Notes: generated by a model not told the origin, from the letters alone. A stretch of DNA of 64,000 nucleotides from Cytobacillus firmus DS1 (GCF_000565285.1 NZ_APVL01000004.1:124001-188000); one strand, 5' to 3'. Counted from the first letter of the stretch, positions 17,503-27,368 are shown. A program made the numbers and translations.

Positions 17503-18396
17503 ATGAGAATAGCTATTATCGGTGGAGGCGCTGTAGGTCTTCTGTTTGCCCATTACTTAAATGAAAATCATGAAGTGCTTGTTTATGTAAGAAACAGCAG
17601 CCAGCTGCAGAAACTGCGCAAAAATGGACTTACATTCGAGAGAAATGGAATCCGCAGCAATACCCGCGTTAAAGCATGTCATTTTAGTGAATGGAAGGGG
17701 GAAGAGGATTTAACAATCATTGCGGTTAAGCAATACAGCATTCCTGAATTGGCAGGAGAAATATTGAAGATGGATGCTTGCAAATCAGGCTCTTTTTTGT
17801 TTCTGCAAAATGGGATGGGGCACTTGAAGTGGGCAGAAATGCTTGAAACTGATAGCCTTTTTGTGGGCAGTGTTGAGCATGGTGCTTTAAAGACAGAGCC
17901 TGACACTGTGCTGCATACTGGGATAGGAGTCACAAAAGTGGCAGCAATAAAGGGAGATGTGGAATTTCTGAAGAAAATATCCGATTCGGCATCTTGTTAT
18001 TTTCCTTTTATTTTTGTCGGGGATCATCTGGAAATGCTAATTCAAAAATTAATCGTAAACAGTCTTATAAACCCTCTCACAGCAGTTCTTCGTGTTAGAA
18101 ATGGTGAACTGCTTTCGAATAAAAGTTATTATCGGCTATTTTTGAAGCTGTTTGACGAGGTAAGTGCCATATTAAATATCCACGATAAAGCATCTGCTTT
18201 AAACCATGTGAAAAGTGTCTGTGAGGAGACCGGGATGAACAGATCCTCAATGCTTAAGGATATTGAAGAAGGCAGGGAAACAGAGATCGATGCTATTTTA
18301 GGCTATATCCTCAAGGAAGCTGAAATGAAGAAGATATCTGCTCCATATACAGAAAGTCTTTATTATCAGATCAAAGGCAGGGAGAGGGGGAAATAA
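17503..18396 (+). CDS. panE: 2-dehydropantoate 2-reductase
   Basis: This 297-aa enzyme reduces ketopantoate to pantoate with NADPH in pantothenate/CoA synthesis. The start at ATG 17503 (GGTGGAG upstream) places the Rossmann motif MRIAIIGGGAVGLLFAHYL at the very N terminus, as usual. Lys in VIQKLIVNSLINPLTAV corresponds to the family's catalytic lysine region. In B. subtilis this is ylbQ at the same place. The next gene begins 2 bp after its stop. Confidence 0.9.
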   Translation: MRIAIIGGGAVGLLFAHYLNENHEVLVYVRNSSQLQKLRKNGLTFERNGIRSNTRVKACHFSEWKGEEDLTIIAVKQYSIPELAGEILKMDACKSGSFLFLQNGMGHLKWAEMLETDSLFVGSVEHGALKTEPDTVLHTGIGVTKVAAIKGDVEFLKKISDSASCYFPFIFVGDHLEMLIQKLIVNSLINPLTAVLRVRNGELLSNKSYYRLFLKLFDEVSAILNIHDKASALNHVKSVCEETGMNRSSMLKDIEEGRETEIDAILGYILKEAEMKKISAPYTESLYYQIKGRERGK

Positions 18397-18397
18397 G

Positions 18398-18793
18398 TTG
18401 AACGCTGTGCTCTCAAGCCTGATTGCAACGATGGTGACCATACCGCTGCTTGGATATCTGGCTGTTTTTGTTATCAGCAAACAAATTACTAAAAAACATA
18501 AAAAATCTGTACATATTGCTTTGGATGTAAGCACATTTTTATTTATATTGGCGGTTCACTATTTAATTATCGTTATCTGGGATAAATCGTATTTATGGAT
18601 GATTATCTTATCCCTGCTCATTACAGCCGTCTTTTTTATTATCATTCAGTGGAGAATTAAGCAGGAAATCAATATGCGTGTCTTATTCAAAGGGTTCTGG
18701 AGATTTAATTTCCTGCTCTATTTAACCGCTTATATTATTCTGATGATAATCGGGCTTGTTCAAAGGGTAACTTCTGTTGTTTTTATACCTTAA
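18398..18793 (+). CDS. DUF3397 family membrane protein
   Basis: This 131-aa protein starts at TTG 18398 behind AGGGGG. Four hydrophobic segments make it an integral membrane protein. KKHKKSVHIALDVSTFLFILAVH and FKGFWRFNFLLYL are characteristic of DUF3397, a Bacillaceae family usually found between panE and bshC. Function unknown. It is translationally linked to panE. Confidence 0.8.
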   Translation: MNAVLSSLIATMVTIPLLGYLAVFVISKQITKKHKKSVHIALDVSTFLFILAVHYLIIVIWDKSYLWMIILSLLITAVFFIIIQWRIKQEINMRVLFKGFWRFNFLLYLTAYIILMIIGLVQRVTSVVFIP

Positions 18794-18877
18794 TAACGGG
18801 TTTTAAAACAAAATGATTTAACATTTAGAATTGAAGCATTTAGGTAAGCAAAGTTTTTTTCTTTTGAATTAAGACAA

Positions 18878-18886
18878 TGCTATACT
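18878..18886 (+). promoter_or_regulatory. Extended -10 promoter candidate for bshC
   Basis: TGC-TATACT (an extended -10) lies 50 bp before the bshC ATG; no good -35 hexamer is seen at 17 bp. Confidence 0.4.
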
Positions 18887-18935
18887 CATAAGATGAAAAT
18901 CAAAATCGATCAGCTATGAGAAAGGAAGTTCATTA

Positions 18936-20570
18936 ATGGAGATTCTTAATCTCTCATTACCGGCGACAAACCGGTTCGCAACAGATTATATTGCACAAAC
19001 AGAAGAACTTATGCAGTTTTTTCACTATCGTTATAATTCGGATTCTGACTATAAAGCAAGGTTAGCTGAGCTGAAGAGCCGGTCGTTTATGAGAAATGAA
19101 CTTTCTCAATATATTGGAGAGTTTATGGATCGTTTTCCTTCTTCCCCGGCAGTTCATGATTCGCTAAATAAACTGAAGCAAGAAAATAGTGCAGTGATTA
19201 TCGGAGGGCAACAGGCAGGGATTTTGACGGGGCCTCTTTATACTATACATAAAATCATCTCAATCATACATCTTGCAAAACAGCAGGAAAGTAAGCTGGG
19301 CATACCCGTTGTCCCTGTTTTCTGGATTGCGGGCGAGGATCATGACTATCAGGAAGTAAATCATATTTTCATCGAGAAAAATAATAAAATGGAAAAAATG
19401 ACATATCCTGAAAAAGTTTTAGAAAAGAAAATGGTTTCAAATATCCCTTTGAACCGTGAAACGTGCAGGGCATGGGTGGAAGACATCATTGAAACTTTCG
19501 GAGAGACCGAACATACAAAAAATCTTCTTTTGATATTGGAAGAAATAATTATGCATTCCCAAACCTATGTGGATTTCTTTGCCGGCATTATCATGCATTT
19601 ATTTAAAGAAACAGGGCTTCTTCTGGTTGATTCAGGTGACCGAAGGCTCCGCAAACTTGAAAGCAGTATTTTTGGCAAACAGATCAAAGGCTTTGAAGAA
19701 ATCACAAACCGTGTGAAAAGCCAGCAGCATAGCCTGGAGAATGCCGGTTTTCCAAATGCCATTGATTTAAGTGAAAATGCTGCCAACCTGTTTTATTATG
19801 ATGAAAAGCATAAAGAAAGGATTCTTTTAGAGTTCAATCAGGAGAAAAAGGTATTTACGGGTAAGGAATGCTTCCATGAGTTTACCATGAATGACCTTCT
19901 GGAGATTGCTGAAAATCATCCTGAAAGACTTAGCAATAATGTGGTGACAAGACCCATCACTCAGGAATGCCTGTTTCCGGTTCTTGCCTTTATAGCCGGG
20001 CCTGGTGAAATTGCCTATTGGGCTGAACTTAAAATGGCATTTGAATGGTTTGGGATGAAAATGCCTCCTATTATGCCGCGTTTAAATATAACCTTATTAG
20101 AACGGTCTGTAGAAAGTGATTTGGACGATTTAGGGCTTGATTTGCAGGCTGTGCTCGTATCAGGAACCGAAGATGTAAAGGAAGTTTATTTAAAGAGTAT
20201 AAAAAATGAATTCATAGAAGACAAGTTCCGAAAAACAAAAGATCAATTAAAACAAAACTATGAACTTATTGAAGAACTAACATTAATAGAGGTTAGTGCC
20301 CTTCTTCCAATGTTGAAGAAAAATGAAGAACTGTTATTAAAGCAGATAGATTTCATGGAGAATAAAATCCAGAAATCCATACAGCAAAAACATAAAGTAG
20401 TCATTAAAAAATATGAAAAAGCTGAAAACTCCCTGAGACCGGGCGGGATTCCTCAGGAAAGAGTATGGAATATTCTTTATTACCTTAATAAATATGGAAT
20501 TAATCTTATTGAAGAATTACTTGAACTCTCATTTGATTTTGATGGGACACACAAAGTCATAAAAATTTAA
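18936..20570 (+). CDS. bshC: Putative cysteine ligase BshC, bacillithiol biosynthesis
   Basis: This 544-aa cytosolic protein has the family segments VIIGGQQAGILTGPLYTIHK, FWIAGEDHDYQEVNH and FIAGPGEIAYWAEL. BshC is assigned to the last step of bacillithiol synthesis, adding cysteine to GlcN-malate. The C-terminal third is coiled coil (ENKIQKSIQQKHKVVIKKYEKAE), typical of the family. SD AAAGGAAG. Its place just before mraZ matches B. subtilis (yllA). A hairpin terminator follows. Confidence 0.95.
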   Translation: MEILNLSLPATNRFATDYIAQTEELMQFFHYRYNSDSDYKARLAELKSRSFMRNELSQYIGEFMDRFPSSPAVHDSLNKLKQENSAVIIGGQQAGILTGPLYTIHKIISIIHLAKQQESKLGIPVVPVFWIAGEDHDYQEVNHIFIEKNNKMEKMTYPEKVLEKKMVSNIPLNRETCRAWVEDIIETFGETEHTKNLLLILEEIIMHSQTYVDFFAGIIMHLFKETGLLLVDSGDRRLRKLESSIFGKQIKGFEEITNRVKSQQHSLENAGFPNAIDLSENAANLFYYDEKHKERILLEFNQEKKVFTGKECFHEFTMNDLLEIAENHPERLSNNVVTRPITQECLFPVLAFIAGPGEIAYWAELKMAFEWFGMKMPPIMPRLNITLLERSVESDLDDLGLDLQAVLVSGTEDVKEVYLKSIKNEFIEDKFRKTKDQLKQNYELIEELTLIEVSALLPMLKKNEELLLKQIDFMENKIQKSIQQKHKVVIKKYEKAENSLRPGGIPQERVWNILYYLNKYGINLIEELLELSFDFDGTHKVIKI

Positions 20571-20589
20571 TATTCGCCATTATTCTTCG

Positions 20590-20619
20590 GGCCTTATCCA
20601 ATCGGATAAGGTCTTTTTT
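20590..20619 (+). terminator. Terminator after bshC
   Basis: CCTTATCC pairs with GGATAAGG around AATC and runs into TCTTTTTT. Confidence 0.85.
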
Positions 20620-20793
20620 CTATATGAAAAAGACGGTGAAGCCTATTTATCACCTGTAATTTCCCCTTTAAAAAAATATGTGAAACAACAGTAAAGAGTT
20701 TAAAGAAATTGTAATAAAAAGACGAACGGAAAATGGACGAATACCTTATGGGAAGCAGGATTTTAAATGTAGTGGTAGAATAATTAAAAACAT

Positions 20794-20820
20794 GTGGAGG
20801 AAAGTGGGGGATTGTGGTAC
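20794..20820 (+). promoter_or_regulatory. MraZ-box-like operator: three GTGG repeats at exact 10-bp spacing
   Basis: GTGG occurs at 20794, 20804 and 20814, one helical turn apart, 30-55 bp before the mraZ start. Further copies lie at 20772, 20835 and 20844. MraZ proteins are known to bind direct repeats containing TGGG/GTGG-type units with 10-nt periodicity upstream of their own gene. Confidence 0.65.
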
Positions 20821-20849
20821 ATTTGAGTTAGAAAGTGGGTGCAGTGGGT

Positions 20850-21281
20850 ATGTTCATGGGTGAGTTCCATCACAACGTTGATAATAAAGGCCGTCTCATC
20901 GTGCCATCCAAGTTTCGTGATAACCTGGGTGAAACATTTGTTTTGACCCGCGGACTTGATCAATGTTTGTTTGGTTACCCCATGGATGAGTGGAGTCAGC
21001 TTGAAGAGAAATTAAAAGGCCTTCCGCTTACTAAAAAAGATGCCCGTGCATTTACCCGTTTTTTCTTTTCAGGTGCCACTGAATGTGAAATAGATAAGCA
21101 AGGAAGAATAAATATTGCTTCCCCGCTTCTGCAATATGCAAAATTGGAAAAAGAATGTGTAGTGCTGGGCGTTTCCAATCGGATCGAGATATGGAGCAAA
21201 AATCTTTGGGAAGAATATTTTGCAGAATCAGAGGAATCTTTTGCTGATATTGCGGAAAATATGATTGGGTTTGATATATAA
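20850..21281 (+). CDS. mraZ: Transcriptional regulator MraZ
   Basis: The start at ATG 20850 gives the conserved 143-aa [23 protein letters not shown]. Two SpoVT-AbrB-like DNA-binding repeats are seen, each with DxKGRxxxP/S ([13 protein letters not shown] and [13 protein letters not shown]). MraZ autoregulates the dcw operon in other bacteria. The SD is unusual: GT-rich GGTGCAGTGGGT rather than AGGAGG, and it overlaps further GTGG motifs. rsmH follows after 111 bp. Confidence 0.95.
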   Translation: MFMGEFHHNVDNKGRLIVPSKFRDNLGETFVLTRGLDQCLFGYPMDEWSQLEEKLKGLPLTKKDARAFTRFFFSGATECEIDKQGRINIASPLLQYAKLEKECVVLGVSNRIEIWSKNLWEEYFAESEESFADIAENMIGFDI

Positions 21282-21392
21282 TGGGAATGTTTTAGTAATA
21301 TAATTTCCCATGAAACAAAGATACTTGTTTAGCTCCAGATGCTTAAATTGCGTCTTGTGCTTCTCTGATTGGAAAGGTGGATTCATTCAACA

Positions 21393-22325
21393 ATGTTTGA
21401 ACATACAACAGTACTATTAAAAGAAACAGTAGAAGGCTTAAACATCAATCCTGATGGTGTGTACGTGGATTGTACCCTGGGCGGAGCAGGCCACAGTAAA
21501 TTAATTCTTTCCCAGCTGTCTGAAAAGGGAAAGCTATACGCATTTGACCAGGATGACACAGCAATTGCACACGCAAAAGAAAAACTGGCTGCATATGGCG
21601 ACAGAATCACGATTATCAAAAGCAATTTCAAGTACCTTCAGGAAGAGCTTGAAAACCTTGGTGTTTATAAGGTTGATGGTGTTTTATATGACCTTGGCGT
21701 TTCTTCACCTCAGCTGGATACACCTGAAAGGGGATTCAGCTATCATAATGATGCCCCGCTTGATATGAGAATGGATACCGGTGCTGATATTTCCGCTTAT
21801 GATGTAGTAAACAGCTGGGAATATGGTGAACTTGTGAAAATCTTTTTCAGATATGGAGAAGAGAAATTCTCGAAGCAAATTGCGCGGAAAATTGAAGCGG
21901 CCAGGGAAGTTTCTCCAATAGAAACAACAGGCCAGCTGGTTGAAATTATTAAAGAGGCCATTCCTGCACCTGCCCGGAGAAAAGGCGGGCATCCCGCCAA
22001 GCGTGTTTTTCAGGCAATTAGAATAGCTGTGAATGATGAACTGGGTGTATTTGAGGATTCTCTGCACCAGGCTATTGACATATTAAATCCCAATGGAAGA
22101 ATCAGCGTAATTACGTTTCACTCACTCGAGGACCGGATTTGCAAAGCTGCCTTTAAAAAAGCCAGTGAAACACCGAATCTGCCTCCCGGCCTGCCGATTA
22201 TTCCAGATGAATATAAACCAACCTTAAAGCTAATTAACAGAAAGCCGATCCTGCCTTCAGAGGAAGAGCTGGAACATAATAATCGTGCAAGGTCCGCAAA
22301 GCTGAGAATAGCGGAAAAGCTTTAA
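21393..22325 (+). CDS. rsmH: 16S rRNA (cytosine1402-N4)-methyltransferase RsmH
   Basis: The start at ATG 21393 gives [17 protein letters not shown] and 310 aa, the usual length. The SAM site is [10 protein letters not shown] and the catalytic region is [33 protein letters not shown] is a further family motif. It modifies C1402 in the ribosomal P site. Formerly mraW; second gene of the dcw cluster. ftsL follows after 56 bp with AGGAGGGG as SD. Confidence 0.96.
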   Translation: MFEHTTVLLKETVEGLNINPDGVYVDCTLGGAGHSKLILSQLSEKGKLYAFDQDDTAIAHAKEKLAAYGDRITIIKSNFKYLQEELENLGVYKVDGVLYDLGVSSPQLDTPERGFSYHNDAPLDMRMDTGADISAYDVVNSWEYGELVKIFFRYGEEKFSKQIARKIEAAREVSPIETTGQLVEIIKEAIPAPARRKGGHPAKRVFQAIRIAVNDELGVFEDSLHQAIDILNPNGRISVITFHSLEDRICKAAFKKASETPNLPPGLPIIPDEYKPTLKLINRKPILPSEEELEHNNRARSAKLRIAEKL

Positions 22326-22381
22326 GAAAAGCTTTAATCGAAGACCCGAAATAGAGAATAAAAAATTTCAGGAGGGGAATT

Positions 22382-22747
22382 ATGAGCAATTTAGCCCGAA
22401 AAATTCAGGAAGATAAACAATTTGATGTTCAAACCCAGCCCGTACAGGCCCCAAAGAAATTAAAATCAAAAAAGTCATGGCTTTCCCCCGGCGAGAAAAT
22501 ACTGGGTCTTGCTTTCACTGGCATTGTTTGCTTTGGTGCAGTGCAAATGGTTTCAAATCAGGCAGCCATTTACGAAGTAAACAAAGAAATTCAGCAAACT
22601 GAAGAAGCAATCCAAACGCAGAACAAAGTGAATACAGATCTCAAAATGCAAGTGAGCGAATTAAGTACATACGAGCGCATCAAAGCAAAAGCTGAAGAAA
22701 TGGGTCTCAAATTCAGCGGAAATAATGTCAAGGTCGTGGAAGATTAA
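22382..22747 (+). CDS. ftsL: Cell division protein FtsL
   Basis: This 121-aa bitopic protein has a basic cytosolic N terminus, one membrane segment (~38-58: ILGLAFTGIVCFGAVQMVS) and an extracytoplasmic leucine-zipper coiled coil (~60-100). FtsL joins DivIC and DivIB at the septum to activate septal peptidoglycan synthesis. Position and topology identify it. Its stop overlaps the pbpB start by one base (TAATG). Confidence 0.93.
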   Translation: MSNLARKIQEDKQFDVQTQPVQAPKKLKSKKSWLSPGEKILGLAFTGIVCFGAVQMVSNQAAIYEVNKEIQQTEEAIQTQNKVNTDLKMQVSELSTYERIKAKAEEMGLKFSGNNVKVVED

Positions 22748-24969
22748 TGAAGAAACAGCCAAATATCAATTTTGGAGCAGCGATATTATTTTTAATATTC
22801 AGCCTGCTCTTTTTTGTATTAATTTTTCGCTTTGTTTCCATTCAGGCAACGGGTGAAGCAGCGGGCCACGCACTTGCGGCTAAGGCTCAGCAGAAATATG
22901 AACGCGAAAAGACAATTCAGGCCAAAAGGGGAACTATATATGATCGTAATGGGGAAGTCATTGCCGAGGATACTATTTCCTACAAGCTTGTAGCAATCCT
23001 TGACAAAAGCATGAAACCTGATTATGTGAAAGACCCAGGTAAAACAGCAGCCGCGCTTTCAAAAGCTATTGACCTGGAAGAGTCGGAAATTTATAGAATT
23101 TTGACAAAGAAAACAAAAGATGGGGAAAAACCATTTCAGGTTGAATTTGGAAAAGAGGGCCGCGATCTTCCGCTAAAGACCAAAAGAGAAATAGAAGATT
23201 TGAAGCTGCCGGGGATTACATTCATAACAGATTCCAAACGGTTTTATCCAAATGGAGTCTTCGCCTCACATTTAGTAGGGTATGTTGAAAAGAAAAAATC
23301 GAAGACAAATAAGACCGATACAGTCGGGATGCTTGGCCTTGAGCAGAGCTTGAATAAGGTGCTCACAGGAAAAGATGGAAAATTCAGCTATGAAAGTGAT
23401 ATTTGGGGCTATCTGCTTCCTAATGGAGATCAAAAAATTCAGCCGGCTCAAAATGGTAAAGATGTGTATCTGACGATCGATAAAAAGATCCAGACCTTCC
23501 TCGAAGATTCTATGAATAAAGTAGACGAGGAATATAAGCCGAAAAAGATGGTCGCAGTAGTCGCTGATGCTAAAACAGGTGAGATTTTGGCTATGGGACA
23601 GAGGCCTTCATTTCATCCGAAAACAAAGGAAGGCATTGAAGACACTTGGCATAATGAAGTGATTGAAAACTCATTTGAGCCCGGATCAACCATGAAAATC
23701 TTTACTTTGGCTGCTGCCATTGAGGAGGGAGAGTTTGATCCGAATGAATGGTATAAATCAGGCAGTTATAAAGTGACGGAAAATTCACCGGCTATACGTG
23801 ACCATAACCAGGGACGGGGATGGGGATCCATTACTTACTTAGAGGGTGTTCAGCGTTCATCGAATGTGGCTTTTGCGAAAATAGTGAAAGAAAAGCTCGG
23901 GTATGAAAAATACAGGGAATATATAACAAGGTTCGGGTTTGAAAATCCAACGGGAATTGACCTGCCGAATGAAACTGGCGGAAAGATCGCTTATGAGTGG
24001 CCTCTTGATAAGGTAACTACCGGATTCGGACAAGGGTCAGCCATTACGCCTATTCAGCAAATACAAGCAGCTACTGCCATTGCAAATGACGGCAAAATGA
24101 TGCAGCCGCATGTCATCAGCAGTATTGTTAATAGCGATAAAAATGAAGTTGTGAAAAAAACAGAGCCGAAGGTGAAGGGAAATCCAATTTCAGCAGAAAC
24201 GGCAAAGAAAACCAGAGATATACTGGAAACGGTTGTGTCTTCTGAAAATGGAACAGGCTATAAAAGGTATAATATCGAAGGTTACGAGGTTGCAGGAAAA
24301 ACGGGGACTGCTCAAATCCCTGATCCAAATGGCGGGGGATATTTAACGGGTCATGAAAATTTTATCTTCTCGTTTTTAGGTATGGCGCCAAAAGATGATC
24401 CTGAACTGATCATCTATGTCGCGGTCCAGCAGCCGGATATTGACCTCAGTACAAATGGTGCAGAACCTGTTGCTAAGATTTTTACACCGGTAATGAAAAG
24501 CAGTCTCCAATATTTAAATATTGAACCGGCAAAAGAACTAAAGGCAAACTCAGAACAAGCACCTGAAGTGGAAGGGAAAACAGTTGAGGAAGCAAAAGCA
24601 CAATTAAAAAAATCCGGATTTGAAGCTATTGTGCTGGGAAAGGGCAGCAAGGTGCAAAGACAGGTTCCTGGCAATATGTACAATTTGCTTGAAGGAGAAA
24701 GAGTGATCTTAAAGACGGATGGCGAATTAACAGTGCCTGATATGACTGGATGGTCGCTAAGGGACGTCATGAAGGTGGCAAAGCTTGCTGACTTAAAGCT
24801 TAATACTGTAGGAAGCGGATATGTGGTGAAACAAAATCTAAAAGCCGGTTCTGTGCTTAGGGAAGGTGACTATTTAATCGTCGAACTTAAGCAGCCTGCT
24901 GAGAAATATAATGAGGAGAACCTTCAATCAGAAGAGCAGCAGGAAGAAGAGGAAGCAGTGCTGGATTAA
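22747..24969 (+). CDS. pbpB: Penicillin-binding protein 2B, septal transpeptidase
   Basis: This 740-aa class B PBP has one N-terminal membrane segment (~9-31) and a dimerisation domain. Its transpeptidase domain has all three motifs: STMK (Ser314 in FEPGSTMKIFTLAA), SSN (RSSNVAFAK) and KTG (AGKTGTAQ). Two C-terminal PASTA domains follow (~600-655 and ~657-715) and a Glu-rich tail. It is the essential cross-linking enzyme of the division septum. One-base overlap with ftsL. Confidence 0.95.
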   Translation: MKKQPNINFGAAILFLIFSLLFFVLIFRFVSIQATGEAAGHALAAKAQQKYEREKTIQAKRGTIYDRNGEVIAEDTISYKLVAILDKSMKPDYVKDPGKTAAALSKAIDLEESEIYRILTKKTKDGEKPFQVEFGKEGRDLPLKTKREIEDLKLPGITFITDSKRFYPNGVFASHLVGYVEKKKSKTNKTDTVGMLGLEQSLNKVLTGKDGKFSYESDIWGYLLPNGDQKIQPAQNGKDVYLTIDKKIQTFLEDSMNKVDEEYKPKKMVAVVADAKTGEILAMGQRPSFHPKTKEGIEDTWHNEVIENSFEPGSTMKIFTLAAAIEEGEFDPNEWYKSGSYKVTENSPAIRDHNQGRGWGSITYLEGVQRSSNVAFAKIVKEKLGYEKYREYITRFGFENPTGIDLPNETGGKIAYEWPLDKVTTGFGQGSAITPIQQIQAATAIANDGKMMQPHVISSIVNSDKNEVVKKTEPKVKGNPISAETAKKTRDILETVVSSENGTGYKRYNIEGYEVAGKTGTAQIPDPNGGGYLTGHENFIFSFLGMAPKDDPELIIYVAVQQPDIDLSTNGAEPVAKIFTPVMKSSLQYLNIEPAKELKANSEQAPEVEGKTVEEAKAQLKKSGFEAIVLGKGSKVQRQVPGNMYNLLEGERVILKTDGELTVPDMTGWSLRDVMKVAKLADLKLNTVGSGYVVKQNLKAGSVLREGDYLIVELKQPAEKYNEENLQSEEQQEEEEAVLD

Positions 24970-24974
24970 ATGAA

Positions 24975-25005
24975 GAACGTACTGCCGATGTGCGGCAGTG
25001 CGTTC
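24975..25005 (+). terminator. Hairpin between pbpB and spoVD
   Basis: GAACGTACTGCCG pairs with CGGCAGTGCGTTC (one T-G pair). The downstream TATTCATTTT is a poor T-tract, so read-through into spoVD is likely. Confidence 0.55.
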
Positions 25006-25031
25006 TATTCATTTTGGTACAAGCATATATT
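25003..25031 (+). promoter_or_regulatory. Candidate sigma-E promoter for spoVD
   Basis: TTCTATT (-35-like) and CATATATT (-10-like; 7 of 8 to CATACANT) are 14 bp apart, 35 bp before spoVD. B. subtilis spoVD is sigma-E dependent. The -35 overlaps the preceding hairpin arm. Confidence 0.45.
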
Positions 25032-25066
25032 GGAACGAGCCATAATCTAAGGAGGTTCGTCCGTAC

Positions 25067-26983
25067 ATGCGAGTTTCAAATGTGACCGTTCGAAAACGGC
25101 TGACTGCAGCGTTGTTTGTTGGTATTCTCGTTTTTTTTATTATTGATTTGCGTCTGGGATATGTTCAATTTTTTCTGGGGAATGTGCTTACAGATGGCGC
25201 AAAGGAGCTCTGGAGCAGAGACATCCCCTTCGAACCGGAAAGAGGAGAAATCGTCGACCGCAACGGTGTTCCGCTGGCTACGAATGTCAGTGCCCCAACT
25301 GTCTATGTTGTACCCAGGCAAATAAAAGATCCTGCTGATGCTGCAGAGAAATTGGCTGCAGTGCTGAATATGTCAAAAGAAAAAGCTTACCAGCTTATCA
25401 CAAAAAGAGCATCAAGTGTGAAAATCCCTGAAGGCCAAAAAATTTCTCATGAAAAAGCGAAAGAAATCCGTGCACTGGAAATTGAAGGCATATATATCGG
25501 AGAAGATTCAAAACGCCATTACCCTTTCGGGAATTATCTCTCGCATGTTTTGGGGTTTTCGGGAATTGATAATCAGGGTCTTATGGGTCTTGAATTATAT
25601 TATGATGAAGAACTAAAAGGAAAAAAAGGATCTGTTAAGTTTTATGCGAATGCAAAGGGAGAACGGATGAACGATATGGCGGATGACTACAAGCCGCCGG
25701 TTGATGGTATGGATTTAAAGCTCACTATCGATTCCAAAATTCAGACAATCGTAGAAAGGGAGCTTGATATTGCCCAGGCTGAATACAACCCTGATGGAAT
25801 AATTGCAATTGCCATGAATCCAAATAACGGTGAAGTTCTTGCCATGGCCAGCAGGCCCGATTTTGACCCTGCGAATTTCAGGAATGTACCCCCGGAAATT
25901 TACAATCGCAACCTGCCAATCTGGAGTACGTACGAGCCTGGTTCCACATTCAAAATCATCACTTTGGCAGCAGCTTTAGAAGAGGGCAAAGTAGACTTGG
26001 AAAAGGATCATTTCCATGACCCGGGCTCTGTTGAAGTTGGCGGTGCCAGACTAAGATGCTGGAAAAAGGGCGGTCATGGCAGCCAGACTTATCTTGAAGT
26101 AGTACAGAATTCCTGTAACCCTGGTTTTGTAGAGCTGGGTGAGCGATTAGGCAAAGAGAAACTGTTTAAATATATTCGTGACTTCGGGTTCGGAGAAAAG
26201 ACCGGTATCGATTTGCAAGGCGAAGGGAAAGGGATTCTATTTGATCTCGATCGGGTTGGCCCTGTTGAGCAGGCAACTACTGCTTTTGGACAGGGAGTTT
26301 CCGTGACTCCGATTCAGCAGGTAGCAGCCATTTCGGCTGCCGTTAATGGAGGAACATTATATACACCTTATATAGCCAAAGAGCTTATTAATCCGGCTAC
26401 CGGAGAAATATTGATGAAAAAATCACCTGAAGCAAAGAGAAAGGTAATCTCAAAGGAAACATCGGATGAAATCCGAAAAGCGCTGGAATCAGTTGTGGCA
26501 AAAGGATCAGGAAAAAAAGCGTTCGTTGACGGATATCGTGTTGGGGGAAAAACCGGGACGGCACAAAAAGCGCAGAATGGCCGGTACCTGGAAAATAACC
26601 ATATCGTATCATTTATAGGATTCGCACCTGCTGATGATCCTCAGCTCGTCGTGTATGTAGCTGTAGATAATCCAAAAGGAACCGTTCAATTTGGGGGTGT
26701 TGTTGCTGCTCCGATTGTAGGGGAAATCATGGGGGACAGCCTCCGGGCAATGGGTGTAAAGCCCCGCAAAGATCAAATTGAAAAAGAGCTGACATGGATG
26801 GATTCCCCAATGATTGAGGTTCCGGATATGGTAGGTCTGACAAAGAAAGACCTTGGTGAACTATATCTCAACCTGAAAATTGATGCGAGCGGGACAGGAA
26901 ATACGGTGGTGAAGCAAACGCCTCAGCCGGGCATTAAGTTAAAAGCAGGTTCAACGATCCGCCTGTATTTTGATGACAAATAA
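25067..26983 (+). CDS. spoVD: Sporulation-specific penicillin-binding protein SpoVD
   Basis: This 638-aa class B PBP is made in the mother cell for spore cortex peptidoglycan. Membrane anchor ~12-30; catalytic STFK with Ser293 (YEPGSTFKIITLAAAL), SCN (VVQNSCNPGF) and KTG (GGKTGTAQ). One C-terminal PASTA domain (~582-638) distinguishes it from PbpB, which has two. SD AAGGAGG is 11 bp from ATG, rather far. It partners with SpoVE, encoded further downstream. Followed by a strong terminator. Confidence 0.95.
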   Translation: MRVSNVTVRKRLTAALFVGILVFFIIDLRLGYVQFFLGNVLTDGAKELWSRDIPFEPERGEIVDRNGVPLATNVSAPTVYVVPRQIKDPADAAEKLAAVLNMSKEKAYQLITKRASSVKIPEGQKISHEKAKEIRALEIEGIYIGEDSKRHYPFGNYLSHVLGFSGIDNQGLMGLELYYDEELKGKKGSVKFYANAKGERMNDMADDYKPPVDGMDLKLTIDSKIQTIVERELDIAQAEYNPDGIIAIAMNPNNGEVLAMASRPDFDPANFRNVPPEIYNRNLPIWSTYEPGSTFKIITLAAALEEGKVDLEKDHFHDPGSVEVGGARLRCWKKGGHGSQTYLEVVQNSCNPGFVELGERLGKEKLFKYIRDFGFGEKTGIDLQGEGKGILFDLDRVGPVEQATTAFGQGVSVTPIQQVAAISAAVNGGTLYTPYIAKELINPATGEILMKKSPEAKRKVISKETSDEIRKALESVVAKGSGKKAFVDGYRVGGKTGTAQKAQNGRYLENNHIVSFIGFAPADDPQLVVYVAVDNPKGTVQFGGVVAAPIVGEIMGDSLRAMGVKPRKDQIEKELTWMDSPMIEVPDMVGLTKKDLGELYLNLKIDASGTGNTVVKQTPQPGIKLKAGSTIRLYFDDK

Positions 26984-26990
26984 TAATAGG

Positions 26991-27029
26991 AATTCAGGCG
27001 GCTTCCTCCTGCGCCGCCTGAATTTTTTT
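26991..27029 (+). terminator. Terminator after spoVD
   Basis: AATTCAGGCGGC pairs with GCCGCCTGAATT (12 bp) and runs into seven T's. Confidence 0.92.
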
Positions 27030-27151
27030 GTTTGTAAGGAAACTGTAACATACTTTCAAAGTTTGGCTTCTATATATTAAATAGCTAAAAAAGCGATTAT
27101 CCTGTACAATATATATCGCCATCATTTAGAATGTTATTTTGATTATATTTA

Positions 27152-27305
27152 TTTATCGCAGTCTAACGGGCAGTAAGACCCCACTTCAAGACTAAGAGGA
27201 ATCAATGGGGATAAGCGGGGGTCAAACTGTCCGTATAGGCCCGATTGGTTCAACTAACAATTAGCGGGGAAAAAGCACTCCCCACTAATTGAAGTTTCAC
27301 TTTAT
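27152..27305 (+). repeat. Structured intergenic repeat, copy B
   Basis: A 154-bp element bounded by TTTAT at both ends. Left hairpin: CGGGCAGT with ACTGTCCG (one G-U pair) and GACCCC with GGGGTC. Right hairpin: AATTAGCGGGG with CCCCACTAATT. Compared with copy A the right stem has changed C-G to T-A on both arms, a compensatory change. The element lies between the spoVD terminator and murE, 63 bp before the murE start, in the same orientation as copies A and C. Confidence 0.88.
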
Positions 27306-27368
27306 ACTGACCAGCTTCACTAAAAAAGGAATTAGTTTTGCTCTGTTTAACATGAGAGGAATGGTAAG

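Noticed and set aside
25046-25053. CATAATCT as sigma-E -10 for spoVD
   Set aside because: Its start point would fall on the SD of spoVD, leaving no leader.
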